NCBI RefSeq assembly: GCF_000184945.1
Contig: NZ_GL586311.1
Location: 1,171,601 to 1,235,600, forward strand
DNA: 64,000 nt
Direction: 5' to 3'
DNA from: Segatella buccae ATCC 33574
Lineage (GTDB): Bacteria; Bacteroidota; Bacteroidia; Bacteroidales; Bacteroidaceae
Shown here: positions 18,001 through 26,200 of the stretch, one piece after another
Layout of the letters: each line of letters begins with the position of its first letter
How positions within the stretch are numbered: position 1 is the first letter of the stretch
The notes under the pieces: generated by a model
Databases searched by the model: none
Told to the model about the DNA's origin: nothing
What the model saw: the letters and a program-made list of their open reading frames with translations, nothing else
Position numbers and translations under genes: made by a program

Positions 18001-18033
18001 ACATTTACCCTCGGAGCAAAACTAACATTCTAA
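15010..18033 (+). CDS. SusC-like TonB-dependent oligosaccharide transporter
   Basis: About 1007 residues from MKRTQYF (15010); MSIMKRT at 15001 is an alternative. The open frame runs upstream to 14818 through the repeat array, but that part is clearly non-coding. It has an exported N-terminus, a carboxypeptidase-regulatory-like domain (about 55-130, GTVKDALGDPIIGASV), the TonB box and plug (about 135-250, VVVIGYGTQRKGDVTSAI, then DASAAAIYGTRG), and an outer-membrane barrel. With SusD it imports oligosaccharides across the outer membrane. It heads the operon SusC-SusD-DUF4859-peptidase. Base use changes inside the gene. The first 590 bases are GC-rich like the neighbours, while much of the rest is AT-richer (21 G+C of 60 at 16381-16440, hand count), suggesting a recombined barrel segment. 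Confidence 0.93.
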   Translation: MKRTQYFMGFAQGRALVQATACLLLTAGMALPARAAEMTVESSSAMTVQQTPITIRGTVKDALGDPIIGASVVEKGTGNGTVTDIDGNYTLRVNRSATIVVSYVGFATQEIPASQAGNITLREDLKSLNEVVVIGYGTQRKGDVTSAITSVKAEDFSQGNIKDAGDLIKGKVAGLTISNGSGDPSVASSIRLRGVISLEGGNTPLVLVDGIEGSLSTVAPEDIESVDVLKDASAAAIYGTRGAAGVIIITTKSGRREANTVVNYSGYVSLSAFGKKLDMMDGTDVRNGLTQFQDKGYDTDWLDAVSRTAFTHNHNIMLSGGNKKTSYNADFTFRNQQGVFIKTYAKEMRFNGGLSHWFFDDKIKVSLNLVKRWHENGPVDAASTQVYRQAIMRNPTEPIYRDDGSYYENMSINYYMNPIALLKEHTGEYKTESTRLTGNITVEPIKGWQTNLMLSTNQDNAHDKGYYTSRHYDQVINYHTGYAYHSYSYGKHDNLELTSTYKHQFGDHRLEALAGYSYQYNMYEGFNANNTDFMSDFYQENNLGLGQFLKLGKAGMGSYKNDNKLVGFFGRVSYGYADRYNALISIRREGSSKFGENHKWGTFPSASLGWTISNEEFMQSVKWLNNLKLRAGFGVTGVIPGDSYQSLTRWELGNPYYYDKGQWLQGLNIGSNPNPDLKWEKSTEFNFGVDWSVLHDRLSGSIDFYHKKTVDMLWWYDVPAPPNLYNRTLANVGQMRNMGVEIAVNAIPVRTKDFEWKTTVTLAHNATKLLSLSNGLYETANEHDVAGLGEPISLSTQRLEVGKPLGQWYGMKSVGVSENGLWLIENKETGEAEEFKDNMLTDGKYKQYLGNAIPKVNLGWSNTFRYKGFDLNMQFTGQFGFKILNEARAYYENNAVVYNRLKAAADRQYGQYVLSPAQKQTFVSYYLENGDFLKLSNLTLGYTVPLKANKYVNNIYVYFSADNLFTITGYTGLDPELSNGDPLSSGIDWRDKYPSIRTFTLGAKLTF

Positions 18034-18044
18034 AAAGAAAAATC

Positions 18045-19706
18045 ATGAAAGCAAATATCAATAAACTGTTTCTCTCGGCTGTGGTGGGAGCCTGCTGCTT
18101 TGTACTGGCCGGGTGTACCAATCTCGACGAAACGCTCTATGACACGATTTCAACCGAGAAGCATGAGTTTTCCAAAACCGAGCTTGAGCATACCATTGCA
18201 CCCGTTTATAGTAGTCTGCGCACGGTCTATTGGGGCTGGTTCGGCTTGTCGGATATTATGGACATGAGCTCTGACGTGTGGGGTGTACCGTCTCGTATCG
18301 GTATCGGCTGGGGAGACTTATATGTTTCCATGCATAAGCATGAGCTCAACTCTGAGATGGGCTTCTTTCAGGTGAACTGGGATAACAATTATGCCGGTGT
18401 GAACGCTTGTAACAAGATTCTTGCCAATGAGGCTGTTGCGTCCAGTGAAGAGATTGTTGCACAGGTAAGGGCTTACCGTGCTTTATACTATTATAATCTC
18501 TTCAACCTCTACCGTAATATCCCTCTTGATACAACCTATGTACATGAGAAAGGATGGCTTCCTGAGCAAGCTGACCCGCAGCTCGTGTTCAGTTGGATAG
18601 AGCGTGAACTGAAGGCCGTAGCCGATTTTTGTCCCTCCAAAGTGGAGATGGGAAAAATAAACACGTATGCTGCCCACATGGTGCTGGCCAAACTTTATTT
18701 GAATCACAATGCATGGTTTAAGGACGATAGCGACAAGTCGTGGTACAGCAAGTGTATTGATGAACTCGACAAGGTGATGGCTGGCCCGTTCGTACTTGCC
18801 TCCAGTTACAATGACAATTTTATGGAGGACATCTCCACCTCAAAGGAAATCATCTTCGGCATACCATTGGAGAATAAGTATGCTGGGGGTAACTACATGG
18901 CCAATTTGTGGATTCACAATGCCGGTCGCTCACGCTGGAACTTCTCGGGCTGGGCTACAGGCGGAGGCATCGTATTTCCCCAGTTCTTGGACATCTATGA
19001 GGAAGGCGATACACGCTTTGAGAACACATGGACAGGCGGACAACAATATGCACAGGATGGCAGTCCTATCACCGTTGACGGCGAACCACTTATCTATACC
19101 CGTGAACTTCACAGCATTGACAATCCCGGTTGCTATCCATTTGAGAGCTATCGACTGATAAAATATGAAATCAAGAGTGGAGACTTTGGTACAAGTTATG
19201 ACGATGTGCCATATTTCCGGCTGGCCGATGCCTATATGATGAAAGCTGAGTGTCTTTTACGTCTCGGACAGAATGAGCAATTGGCTGCCGAGCTCGTGAC
19301 ACAGGTGCGTGCCCGCAATTTCAAGGCCAACCCTGAAAAGGCCACTATCACCGCTGCCCAACTGAAAGATGGCAGCAAGTATAATTATGGACATCGGGAG
19401 AATCAAGGAAAACTCGGAGAAGAGGACAAGTGGATTATTCGTGAGGAAGGGGGATCAGACATCGAACTGGGCGGATTGCTTGATGAGTTGGCCAAGGAGT
19501 TTGTTTGTGAGGCTCATCGTCGCGATGACATTATTCGCTTCACTATCAAGGGTACCAATCAGAATGTTTACAATGGCAAGTCATGGTTTTGTAAGGATGC
19601 CGTAGCTGATAAAAATGACCGTCACATGGATATTTTCCCCATACCTAAGAGTGCGCTTGACGGTAATCCTAAGTTAAAACAAAATCCGGGTTATGATGGA
19701 AATTAA
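18045..19706 (+). CDS. SusD-like surface glycan-binding lipoprotein
   Basis: A 553-residue outer-membrane lipoprotein. The lipobox LAGC places the lipidated Cys at residue 24. SusD-type tetratricopeptide helices cover the N-terminal half (QVRAYRALYYYNLFNLY near 140-155), and the protein ends in the usual SusD/RagB C-terminal region with FPIPKSALDGNPKLKQNPGY. It forms a lid over the preceding SusC. The 11-bp gap makes co-transcription near certain. Substrate specificity cannot be read from the sequence. Confidence 0.93.
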   Translation: MKANINKLFLSAVVGACCFVLAGCTNLDETLYDTISTEKHEFSKTELEHTIAPVYSSLRTVYWGWFGLSDIMDMSSDVWGVPSRIGIGWGDLYVSMHKHELNSEMGFFQVNWDNNYAGVNACNKILANEAVASSEEIVAQVRAYRALYYYNLFNLYRNIPLDTTYVHEKGWLPEQADPQLVFSWIERELKAVADFCPSKVEMGKINTYAAHMVLAKLYLNHNAWFKDDSDKSWYSKCIDELDKVMAGPFVLASSYNDNFMEDISTSKEIIFGIPLENKYAGGNYMANLWIHNAGRSRWNFSGWATGGGIVFPQFLDIYEEGDTRFENTWTGGQQYAQDGSPITVDGEPLIYTRELHSIDNPGCYPFESYRLIKYEIKSGDFGTSYDDVPYFRLADAYMMKAECLLRLGQNEQLAAELVTQVRARNFKANPEKATITAAQLKDGSKYNYGHRENQGKLGEEDKWIIREEGGSDIELGGLLDELAKEFVCEAHRRDDIIRFTIKGTNQNVYNGKSWFCKDAVADKNDRHMDIFPIPKSALDGNPKLKQNPGYDGN

Positions 19707-19736
19707 AGTTTAACAAGAATCAAAACTGTTGTTATT

Positions 19737-20717
19737 ATGAAAAGACATATATTATATATGATGGTTGCTTGCATACCCTTTGTGTTTGGCGCATGCAGCA
19801 CCGACCCGGAAGATGCTTCCGAAAAGCATGTATATGGCCCCAACGAGACGGTATATCTGCGTACGGATGCTAAGGCAAACATTCCTCTGAAATTGGAGTT
19901 CCGTAAGGGAAAGATAGCTCCCAAGACCATTAGCTTGAAAGACTATGCGGAACAGATACAGACCAATATCGGCATGACCGTAGACGATATGATTGCCGGA
20001 TTGGAAAGTGGAAGAGTCGTATTCTATAATATCTCGGCAGCCAAAGGGGTGTGGAACAAGACTGCCCCCAACAAGGGAACAGCGGGATGGTATTACAACA
20101 TGGCCGGCAATGTGTCCGACACGGCACAAGTGGCCTCTGTAGAACTGGATAAGACGGGCAAGGCCTTGCTTGTGGAAATGCCGGAGAATGTGGCTGCCGG
20201 CGTGAGCCTTACGGTCAATTTGGGCTTTGCCGTCGACAACGGGCGTGACTATGACAAGTATGTCCGGTTTGTAATGGATATTGCAGTGTCTGATCCGGGT
20301 ACGGTATTGCGCGATGTCAGCATCCCCGCCGGAGACTACAGTGCCTATGAACTCACTTTCAGTTCCATCGAACCTGTCATTAAGGCATGTTTTGGAATGT
20401 CGGCAACAGAGTTCAATAAGGCAGTGCAAGAAACCTCCGGTGATGTGGCCATGTATGTTGTCAGCGACGACGGAACGTGGGATAAGACTTCCGCTTATAC
20501 GGCCAATGGCATCGGCTACTGGTGTACAGCTGCCGGAACCGTGACCAAATATGGTGATAACTGTGCGTTCTTCCTTGAGACCCACGATGGCTCCGTGGGC
20601 ATCGGACGCTACGTGAAGCAGGAGACGGGCACCAAGTTTAAGGCGCATTTCGTTTACGCCAGCAAGTCGGAACCGAGCAAGTTCATGGAGTTTGTGCTCA
20701 ACATCACGCTTGAATAG
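19737..20717 (+). CDS. Lipoprotein with DUF4859-type domain
   Basis: A 326-residue lipoprotein (FGAC lipobox, Cys20). The C-terminal third (about 205-326) matches by eye the C-terminal domain of the next gene's product. Shared words are TANGIGYWCTAAGTV here and SANGTGFWIAADGTA there, with the same spacing to the final beta strands. This is the pattern I associate with DUF4859, a Bacteroidota domain of unknown function often in surface glycan loci. The N-terminal part (about 40-200) seems to be a diverged earlier copy, with GTAGWYYNMAGNV in the same place. It may be a surface glycan- or glycoprotein-binding protein. It is the third gene of the SusC operon. Confidence 0.6.
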   Translation: MKRHILYMMVACIPFVFGACSTDPEDASEKHVYGPNETVYLRTDAKANIPLKLEFRKGKIAPKTISLKDYAEQIQTNIGMTVDDMIAGLESGRVVFYNISAAKGVWNKTAPNKGTAGWYYNMAGNVSDTAQVASVELDKTGKALLVEMPENVAAGVSLTVNLGFAVDNGRDYDKYVRFVMDIAVSDPGTVLRDVSIPAGDYSAYELTFSSIEPVIKACFGMSATEFNKAVQETSGDVAMYVVSDDGTWDKTSAYTANGIGYWCTAAGTVTKYGDNCAFFLETHDGSVGIGRYVKQETGTKFKAHFVYASKSEPSKFMEFVLNITLE

Positions 20718-20745
20718 ACCAATATATTCATTTTATAACCTTGAC

Positions 20746-23058
20746 ATGAAAAGACTATCACAACTTTTGAGCAAGGGCGCAATCATTGCGCTCTTGGCTC
20801 TCTCGGCAGTGGCTTGCAGCGAAGATAACGTCATTGCAGGCAACATCACCATTGCCGAAAGCGAACTGAACAAAACCATTGCATGGAACGAGGTGGAATC
20901 TTCCATTGCTTTTACGGCGAATGACAATTGGACGGCTGTCGTTTCCGAGGTTTCCACGCGAGCTGCCGACACCAAACTCAGTTGGCTCACGCTGACAGTT
21001 GCTTCCGGCGATGCAGGCGAAGTGAAGATGCCTTTCGTTGTGACGAAAAACGACGACGAGCATTATCGCGAGGCCCGAATCACCGTCAAGTGTGGCGAGA
21101 AGACTTCAGTCATCACTGTGCATCAGGAAGCCAATCCCGATGCCGTACACACGATGGACAAGTCCCAGATTCCCGACTACGACCGGTTCTACTGTCCAGG
21201 TACATGGAACGACGGCTTTGAGAAAGGGCCGGAGGGCATGTTGCGTTCCGATGCCAAGTGGTCGTGGTGGCGTTATAAGTCGAGTGAGCACTTCTTCGTG
21301 TTTTGGGAGCCCGGTTTTGGAGCCGATCCCAATGCCGAAACGGTGCCCGAGGCCCTGCGTGTGGATGTGGACGACCTGTTGCAAAAGGCCGAGCAGTTCT
21401 ATAAAACCAATATCGAGAAGCTCGGTATGGCTACGGTGGGCGAGGGCAAATCGGTGCTCGATAAGTACAAGATGGAGATATTCCTGCTCTATCAGACCGA
21501 GTGGTTGGCCACGGGGTCGGGCTATGACGACATGATTGGTGCCCTTTGGGTGAATCCCAGCACCTGCAAGCCCGTGGGTTCCACCATTGCCCATGAGATA
21601 GGACACAGTTTCCAGTATCAGACTTCGGCCGACCAGCTCTTTACAGGAGTGGTGAAACCGATGGAGAACGGCATCGTGCCGGTAGGCTTCCGCTATGGCA
21701 ACGGCGAGGGTGGCACCGGCGGCAATGCCTTCTGGGAGCAGTGTGCGCAGTGGCAGTCTTTCCAAGACTATCCGCAGGAGGCATTCACGCAGGATGCCAA
21801 CGTGCAGGTATGGCTCAAAAATCATCATCGCAATGTGTGTCATGAGTGGCACCGCTATGCCAGCTACTGGTTCCCTTATTACTACACCGAGAAGCATGGC
21901 TACAAGGCATACAGCCGCCTGTGGAAAGAGTCGAAATATCCCGAAGATGCCGTGGAGGCCTATTGCCGGCTCTATTGCGGTAACAGTCTTGATGCGCTCT
22001 ATAAAGATATGTACGACTATTCGGCCCGTTGCGCCAACTACGACTTCAAGGCCGTGCACCAATATGTCACCGAGGCGGCCCTCAACCACGGCACCAAACT
22101 CTTCCGCAACGGCGACTACTATCAGGTGGCCTACGAGAGTTGTCCGGGTTCCACGGGCTTCAATCTCATTCCGCTCAACGTTCCGGCCGCCGGCACAGTT
22201 GTGAAAGCCTCTCTCCGGGGGCTTGCTCCCGGTTCGGCGCTTGCTCCGGGTGACCCGGGAACTGTGGTAGATGGCGACGGCAAGGTGAAGGGAAACACCA
22301 CTTCCTACAACACGCAGGCTAATACGGCCGAGAGTTTCCGTTTCGGCTATGTGGCCATTGACAAAAATGACAAGAGCCACTATGGCACCATGCAGAGCGG
22401 CAAGGACGGTGAAGCCACCATGAAAGTGCCCGACGGTACGGTGAAACTTTACTTCCTTGTGCTTGGTGCGCCCGATGTTTATCACCGCCAAGTGTGGGAC
22501 GATGACGAGCGCAATGACGAACAGTGGCCCTACAAAGTGAAGTTTGAGGGCACCGACCTCCTCGGCAATGTGATTATTCCGGCCGGCGACCCCACCGACG
22601 TGACCGTGCACCACAGTGTGACTCTCGATGCTTCCGCTGCCGACTACGTATTGGGCACACTCAATCTCCTCACCTCCGGCGACATGGGCAAGATAGCCCG
22701 GGCCTTTAAGTTGCAGCCCTCGCAGATAGCTTCGGCCACGCTGGCTGCCGGGTCGGTGCCTGCCGATGGGCCTGCCGACGGGCAAGTGGCCATTGCGCTG
22801 ACCAATCCCGATGGCACATTGAGCTATGCCTATTCGGCCAATGGCACCGGTTTTTGGATAGCTGCCGACGGCACGGCAAGTTCGTGGGGTTCGAGTCCGG
22901 TCTACTTTGAGTACAACTACACGGGCTATAGCCTTGCCTACGGGCACAAGCCCGGGACCTCGGTAACGGGAACCACCTACACCATCCGGCCGACAATGGT
23001 CTATAATAAAGGTGGAAAACTCTATCGTGCAGTCATTGAATTGAAGATGAAGTTCTGA
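20746..23058 (+). CDS. BACON-HExxH-DUF4859 lipoprotein, candidate surface metalloprotease
   Basis: A 770-residue lipoprotein (Cys24 in AVAC) whose start at 20746 is set by the signal peptide. A BACON-type beta-sandwich (about 33-133) is followed by a DUF6055-like region with a zinc-peptidase motif HEIGH (His283, Glu284, His287). Glu331 in NAFWEQCAQW is a possible third ligand. A beta-rich region and a C-terminal DUF4859-like domain (about 640-770) follow; the latter is shared with the preceding protein. Inferred role: cell-surface metallopeptidase acting on a glycoprotein whose glycans are imported by the neighbouring SusCD. Catalytic activity is not proven by HExxH alone. A strong terminator follows the gene. 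Confidence 0.65.
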   Translation: MKRLSQLLSKGAIIALLALSAVACSEDNVIAGNITIAESELNKTIAWNEVESSIAFTANDNWTAVVSEVSTRAADTKLSWLTLTVASGDAGEVKMPFVVTKNDDEHYREARITVKCGEKTSVITVHQEANPDAVHTMDKSQIPDYDRFYCPGTWNDGFEKGPEGMLRSDAKWSWWRYKSSEHFFVFWEPGFGADPNAETVPEALRVDVDDLLQKAEQFYKTNIEKLGMATVGEGKSVLDKYKMEIFLLYQTEWLATGSGYDDMIGALWVNPSTCKPVGSTIAHEIGHSFQYQTSADQLFTGVVKPMENGIVPVGFRYGNGEGGTGGNAFWEQCAQWQSFQDYPQEAFTQDANVQVWLKNHHRNVCHEWHRYASYWFPYYYTEKHGYKAYSRLWKESKYPEDAVEAYCRLYCGNSLDALYKDMYDYSARCANYDFKAVHQYVTEAALNHGTKLFRNGDYYQVAYESCPGSTGFNLIPLNVPAAGTVVKASLRGLAPGSALAPGDPGTVVDGDGKVKGNTTSYNTQANTAESFRFGYVAIDKNDKSHYGTMQSGKDGEATMKVPDGTVKLYFLVLGAPDVYHRQVWDDDERNDEQWPYKVKFEGTDLLGNVIIPAGDPTDVTVHHSVTLDASAADYVLGTLNLLTSGDMGKIARAFKLQPSQIASATLAAGSVPADGPADGQVAIALTNPDGTLSYAYSANGTGFWIAADGTASSWGSSPVYFEYNYTGYSLAYGHKPGTSVTGTTYTIRPTMVYNKGGKLYRAVIELKMKF

Positions 23059-23070
23059 TGAGAGGTGTAC

Positions 23071-23115
23071 AGACCGCGGATGCTCCGGCGATTGTCGGAG
23101 TGCCGCGGTCTTTTT
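23071..23115 (+). terminator. Terminator of the SusC-SusD-peptidase operon
   Basis: AGACCGCGG (23071-23079) pairs with CCGCGGTCT (23103-23111), and an inner stem CTCCG/CGGAG lies at 23083-23087/23096-23100. TTTTT follows. It sits 12 bases past the stop codon and separates the operon from the regulator gene. Confidence 0.85.
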
Positions 23116-23209
23116 GGTATCCATCGGGAATAAACCGGTGAGACACTTTTCTGGCCGGTTTTCTGTCCATTCGTCCGTTGCAACTCATCCTTATTTCGGG
23201 AATAATCCG

Positions 23210-23217
23210 TATCTTTG
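23210..23217 (+). promoter_or_regulatory. -7 box of the HTCS gene
   Basis: TATCTTTG is a perfect TAnnTTTG, 34 bases before the ATG at 23252. It excludes the upstream ATG at 23114 as the start. Confidence 0.65.
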
Positions 23218-23251
23218 TCGCGTGAAACCATGCCAAACAGAGATACTCACC

Positions 23252-26200
23252 ATGAAAAGGCCCATGACAACCCTACTGATGATACTGATGTCGCTGTTCA
23301 CTTTCGGAAGTGTGCAGCAGAACGTGCGTTGCCGCAACATCTCCATGGAAGACGGCTTGCGCTCCAATGCTGTGCGCAATGTCGTGCAGGATGAGTACGG
23401 CTTCATTTGGTTTGGCACCGACAACGGGCTCTGCCGCTACGACGGCTACGTCATGCAGCACCACCGCATCGCCTCCTTGGGCACCGACCAGTTTGTCTCT
23501 GCGCTCCATGTCGTCAAGGGTGGGCTGCTCGTGGGTACGGGGCGTGGGGCCTTCTTTTTCGACCAAGCCACCGAACGTTTCACGCCCTACATCCCTGGCA
23601 AGCTGACGGGACAGGTCAACTCCTTTGCCGAAGACCGCGACGGCAACGTGTGGGTGGCGACGATGGGGCAGGGGGTGTTCCGCTACAATGCTTCCAACGG
23701 GAGGTGCAAGCGGTTTGCGTTCGGTCGGTTGAAGGGAAATGTGACTCAGGTGTTTGTCGACTCCGACAATCAGGTGTGGGCCCTCACGGCATGGGGTGCG
23801 CCCGCCTTGAGCCGGCTCGACAAGGCCCGGGATGAGTTTCGGGCCGTAAGTCTTCGGATGGGAGATGCCGACTGCCGGGGGCATCGGATGCTTCAGACGG
23901 CCGACGGCAGCCTGTGGATAGGCACATGGGAGAACGGACTGCTGCGCCTCACGGCCGATGGCAGGGTGGAGCAGATGCTCACTCCCTCGCTCACGGGTAC
24001 AGCCACCCACATCCACACGCTCTTGGAGACGGCCCCCGATTGCCTGCTCATCGGTTGCGACGAGGGTGTGGTGGCCTTCAACCCGCTCACCCGGGCGTGG
24101 CACAAGATGTGCGTTGACGGGAGCGGAACGAAGCCTTTGGAGTATAAGTTCATCTATTCCATCCTGCGCGATCGCGAGGGCGGCCTCTGGTTTGGCACGT
24201 TCTATGGCGGCGTGAACTACTTCTCTCCTGTGGGCGAACGCTTCGTCTCCTACACCGATGGGGGCAAAGGCTTCCGCGGAAATGTGGTGAGCCGCTTCTG
24301 CGACGATGGTCGGGGACACGTGTGGGTGGGTAGCGACGACGGCGGACTCTCTTGTTTCTCGGAGCGTGACAACGCCTTCATAGACTATCCCGGGCATGCC
24401 CTGCTCTCAGGTTACAACGTACATGGACTTTGCACCGACGGCGATTACCTCTGGGTGGGTACTTATACCGACGGTGTGTTGCGCCTGAACACTCGGACGG
24501 GTGGCCTCCGGAGATACACCACTGCCGACGGACTCGACGTGGGTAGCAGCTATGCCCTCCATCGCGACAGCCGCGGCCGGCTCTGGGCGGCCACCATGCA
24601 GAGCGTCTGTCTCTACCGGCCGGCCACCGACCGCTTTGTGCCTGTGCATCGCACGGGGGCACTGGTCATCGACATTGATGAAGACAGCCGGGGCTATCTG
24701 TGGTTTGCCTCGCAGGGGGCAGGACTCTACCGCTATCACTCTGCCACCGGAGGGTGGCGGCAATACCGCTCTTCGGAGAACCGCCACACGCTGCCTTCCG
24801 ACCAAGTGAACTGTGTGCATATCGATGTGAACGGCCGTCTTTGGGCAGGCACGATGGAGGGGCTTTGCCTCTACGATGCCGCTTCCGACTCCTTCCGCCG
24901 GATAGCCCTTGATGCGGAGGTGGGCGAAATCAACGGCATCATCGAAGACCAAGGCTCGCTGTGGCTGGCCACTACCCACGGCATTGTCAAATACACGCCG
25001 GGACGGCCGCTTCAGTTGTTCAACAAGTTTGACGGACTGGTGAGCGAGCAATTCCTGCCCAACGCCTGTCTCAAGGCTTCCGACGGGCGCATTTTCTTTG
25101 GCGGTGTGAAGGGGTTCAACACGTTCTATCCCTATCTCATCAAGACAAACGATGTGGCCCCTCCCGTGTTTATCACCGCCCTTGAGATTTTCAACCACCG
25201 GCAGGAGGTGGGTGGCGAACTGCTACCCGAGGCACTGCACCACATCGGGGAGGTGAATCTGTCCTATCGCGACGATATGTTCAGTCTCTCTTTCGCCTCG
25301 TTGAGTTATTGCTCGCCGGAGAAAAACCAGTATGCCTACATGCTCGAAGGCTTCGACAAGGACTGGAACTACGTGGGCTCGCAGCACACGGCCACCTACA
25401 CCAACATTCCCTCGGGCACGTACACCTTCCGCGTGAAGGCCACCAACAACGACGGACTGTGGAGCCTGCAGGAGGCCCGGCTCGCCATCACGGTGCATCC
25501 TCCTTTCTGGTGGAGCCTGCCCGCCCGTCTGCTTTATCTGCTGCTCGTGTTCTATCTCATTTACCTCTACACCCAGTTCCGGCTGCGGCAGGCGGAGCAC
25601 CGCCACCGGCGCGAACTCTCGCAGCTCAACGAGCGCAAGGAGACCGAGGTGCGTGAGGCGCGTCTCCGCTTCTTCACGATGATAGCCCACGAGATACGCA
25701 CGCCCGTGACGCTCATCATCGGTCCGCTGGAAAGCCTGCGGCGCAAGGCGGCCGGCCGGCTTTCCGACGACCTGGAGATGATCGACCGCAACGCCCGGCG
25801 ACTGCTTGCACTCGTCAACCAACTGCTCGACTTCAACAAAGTACAGCAAGCCGGCGGACAGGCCCGTTTCCGGTTGCAAAACATCGCGCGGCTCATGGCC
25901 GGCGTGGCTGAACGCTTTGCACCGGCCTACAGACAGCGGGGCATAGCCTTCCGGACAGACTATCCGCCTGAAGACTTCGTGGCGGTGGTGGAACCGGAGG
26001 GATTGACCAAGATTATCAGCAATCTGCTGACCAATGCGGGGAAATACACCAAAGACAGTATCAGGCTGGCTTGCACGGTCGATGCCGACGGTCGGCATTT
26101 CCGCATCGAGGTGGAAGACAACGGCATAGGCATCGGTAAGGCCGACCGGGAGAAGATATTCAATCCCTTTTTTCAGGCCCGTGACAACAAACCGGGCACG

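Noticed and set aside
21106..23124. A 672-codon minus-strand frame opposite the candidate metalloprotease
   Set aside because: It is an antisense shadow. The plus-strand protein has a lipobox, BACON domain and HExxH motif, and the reverse frame has none.
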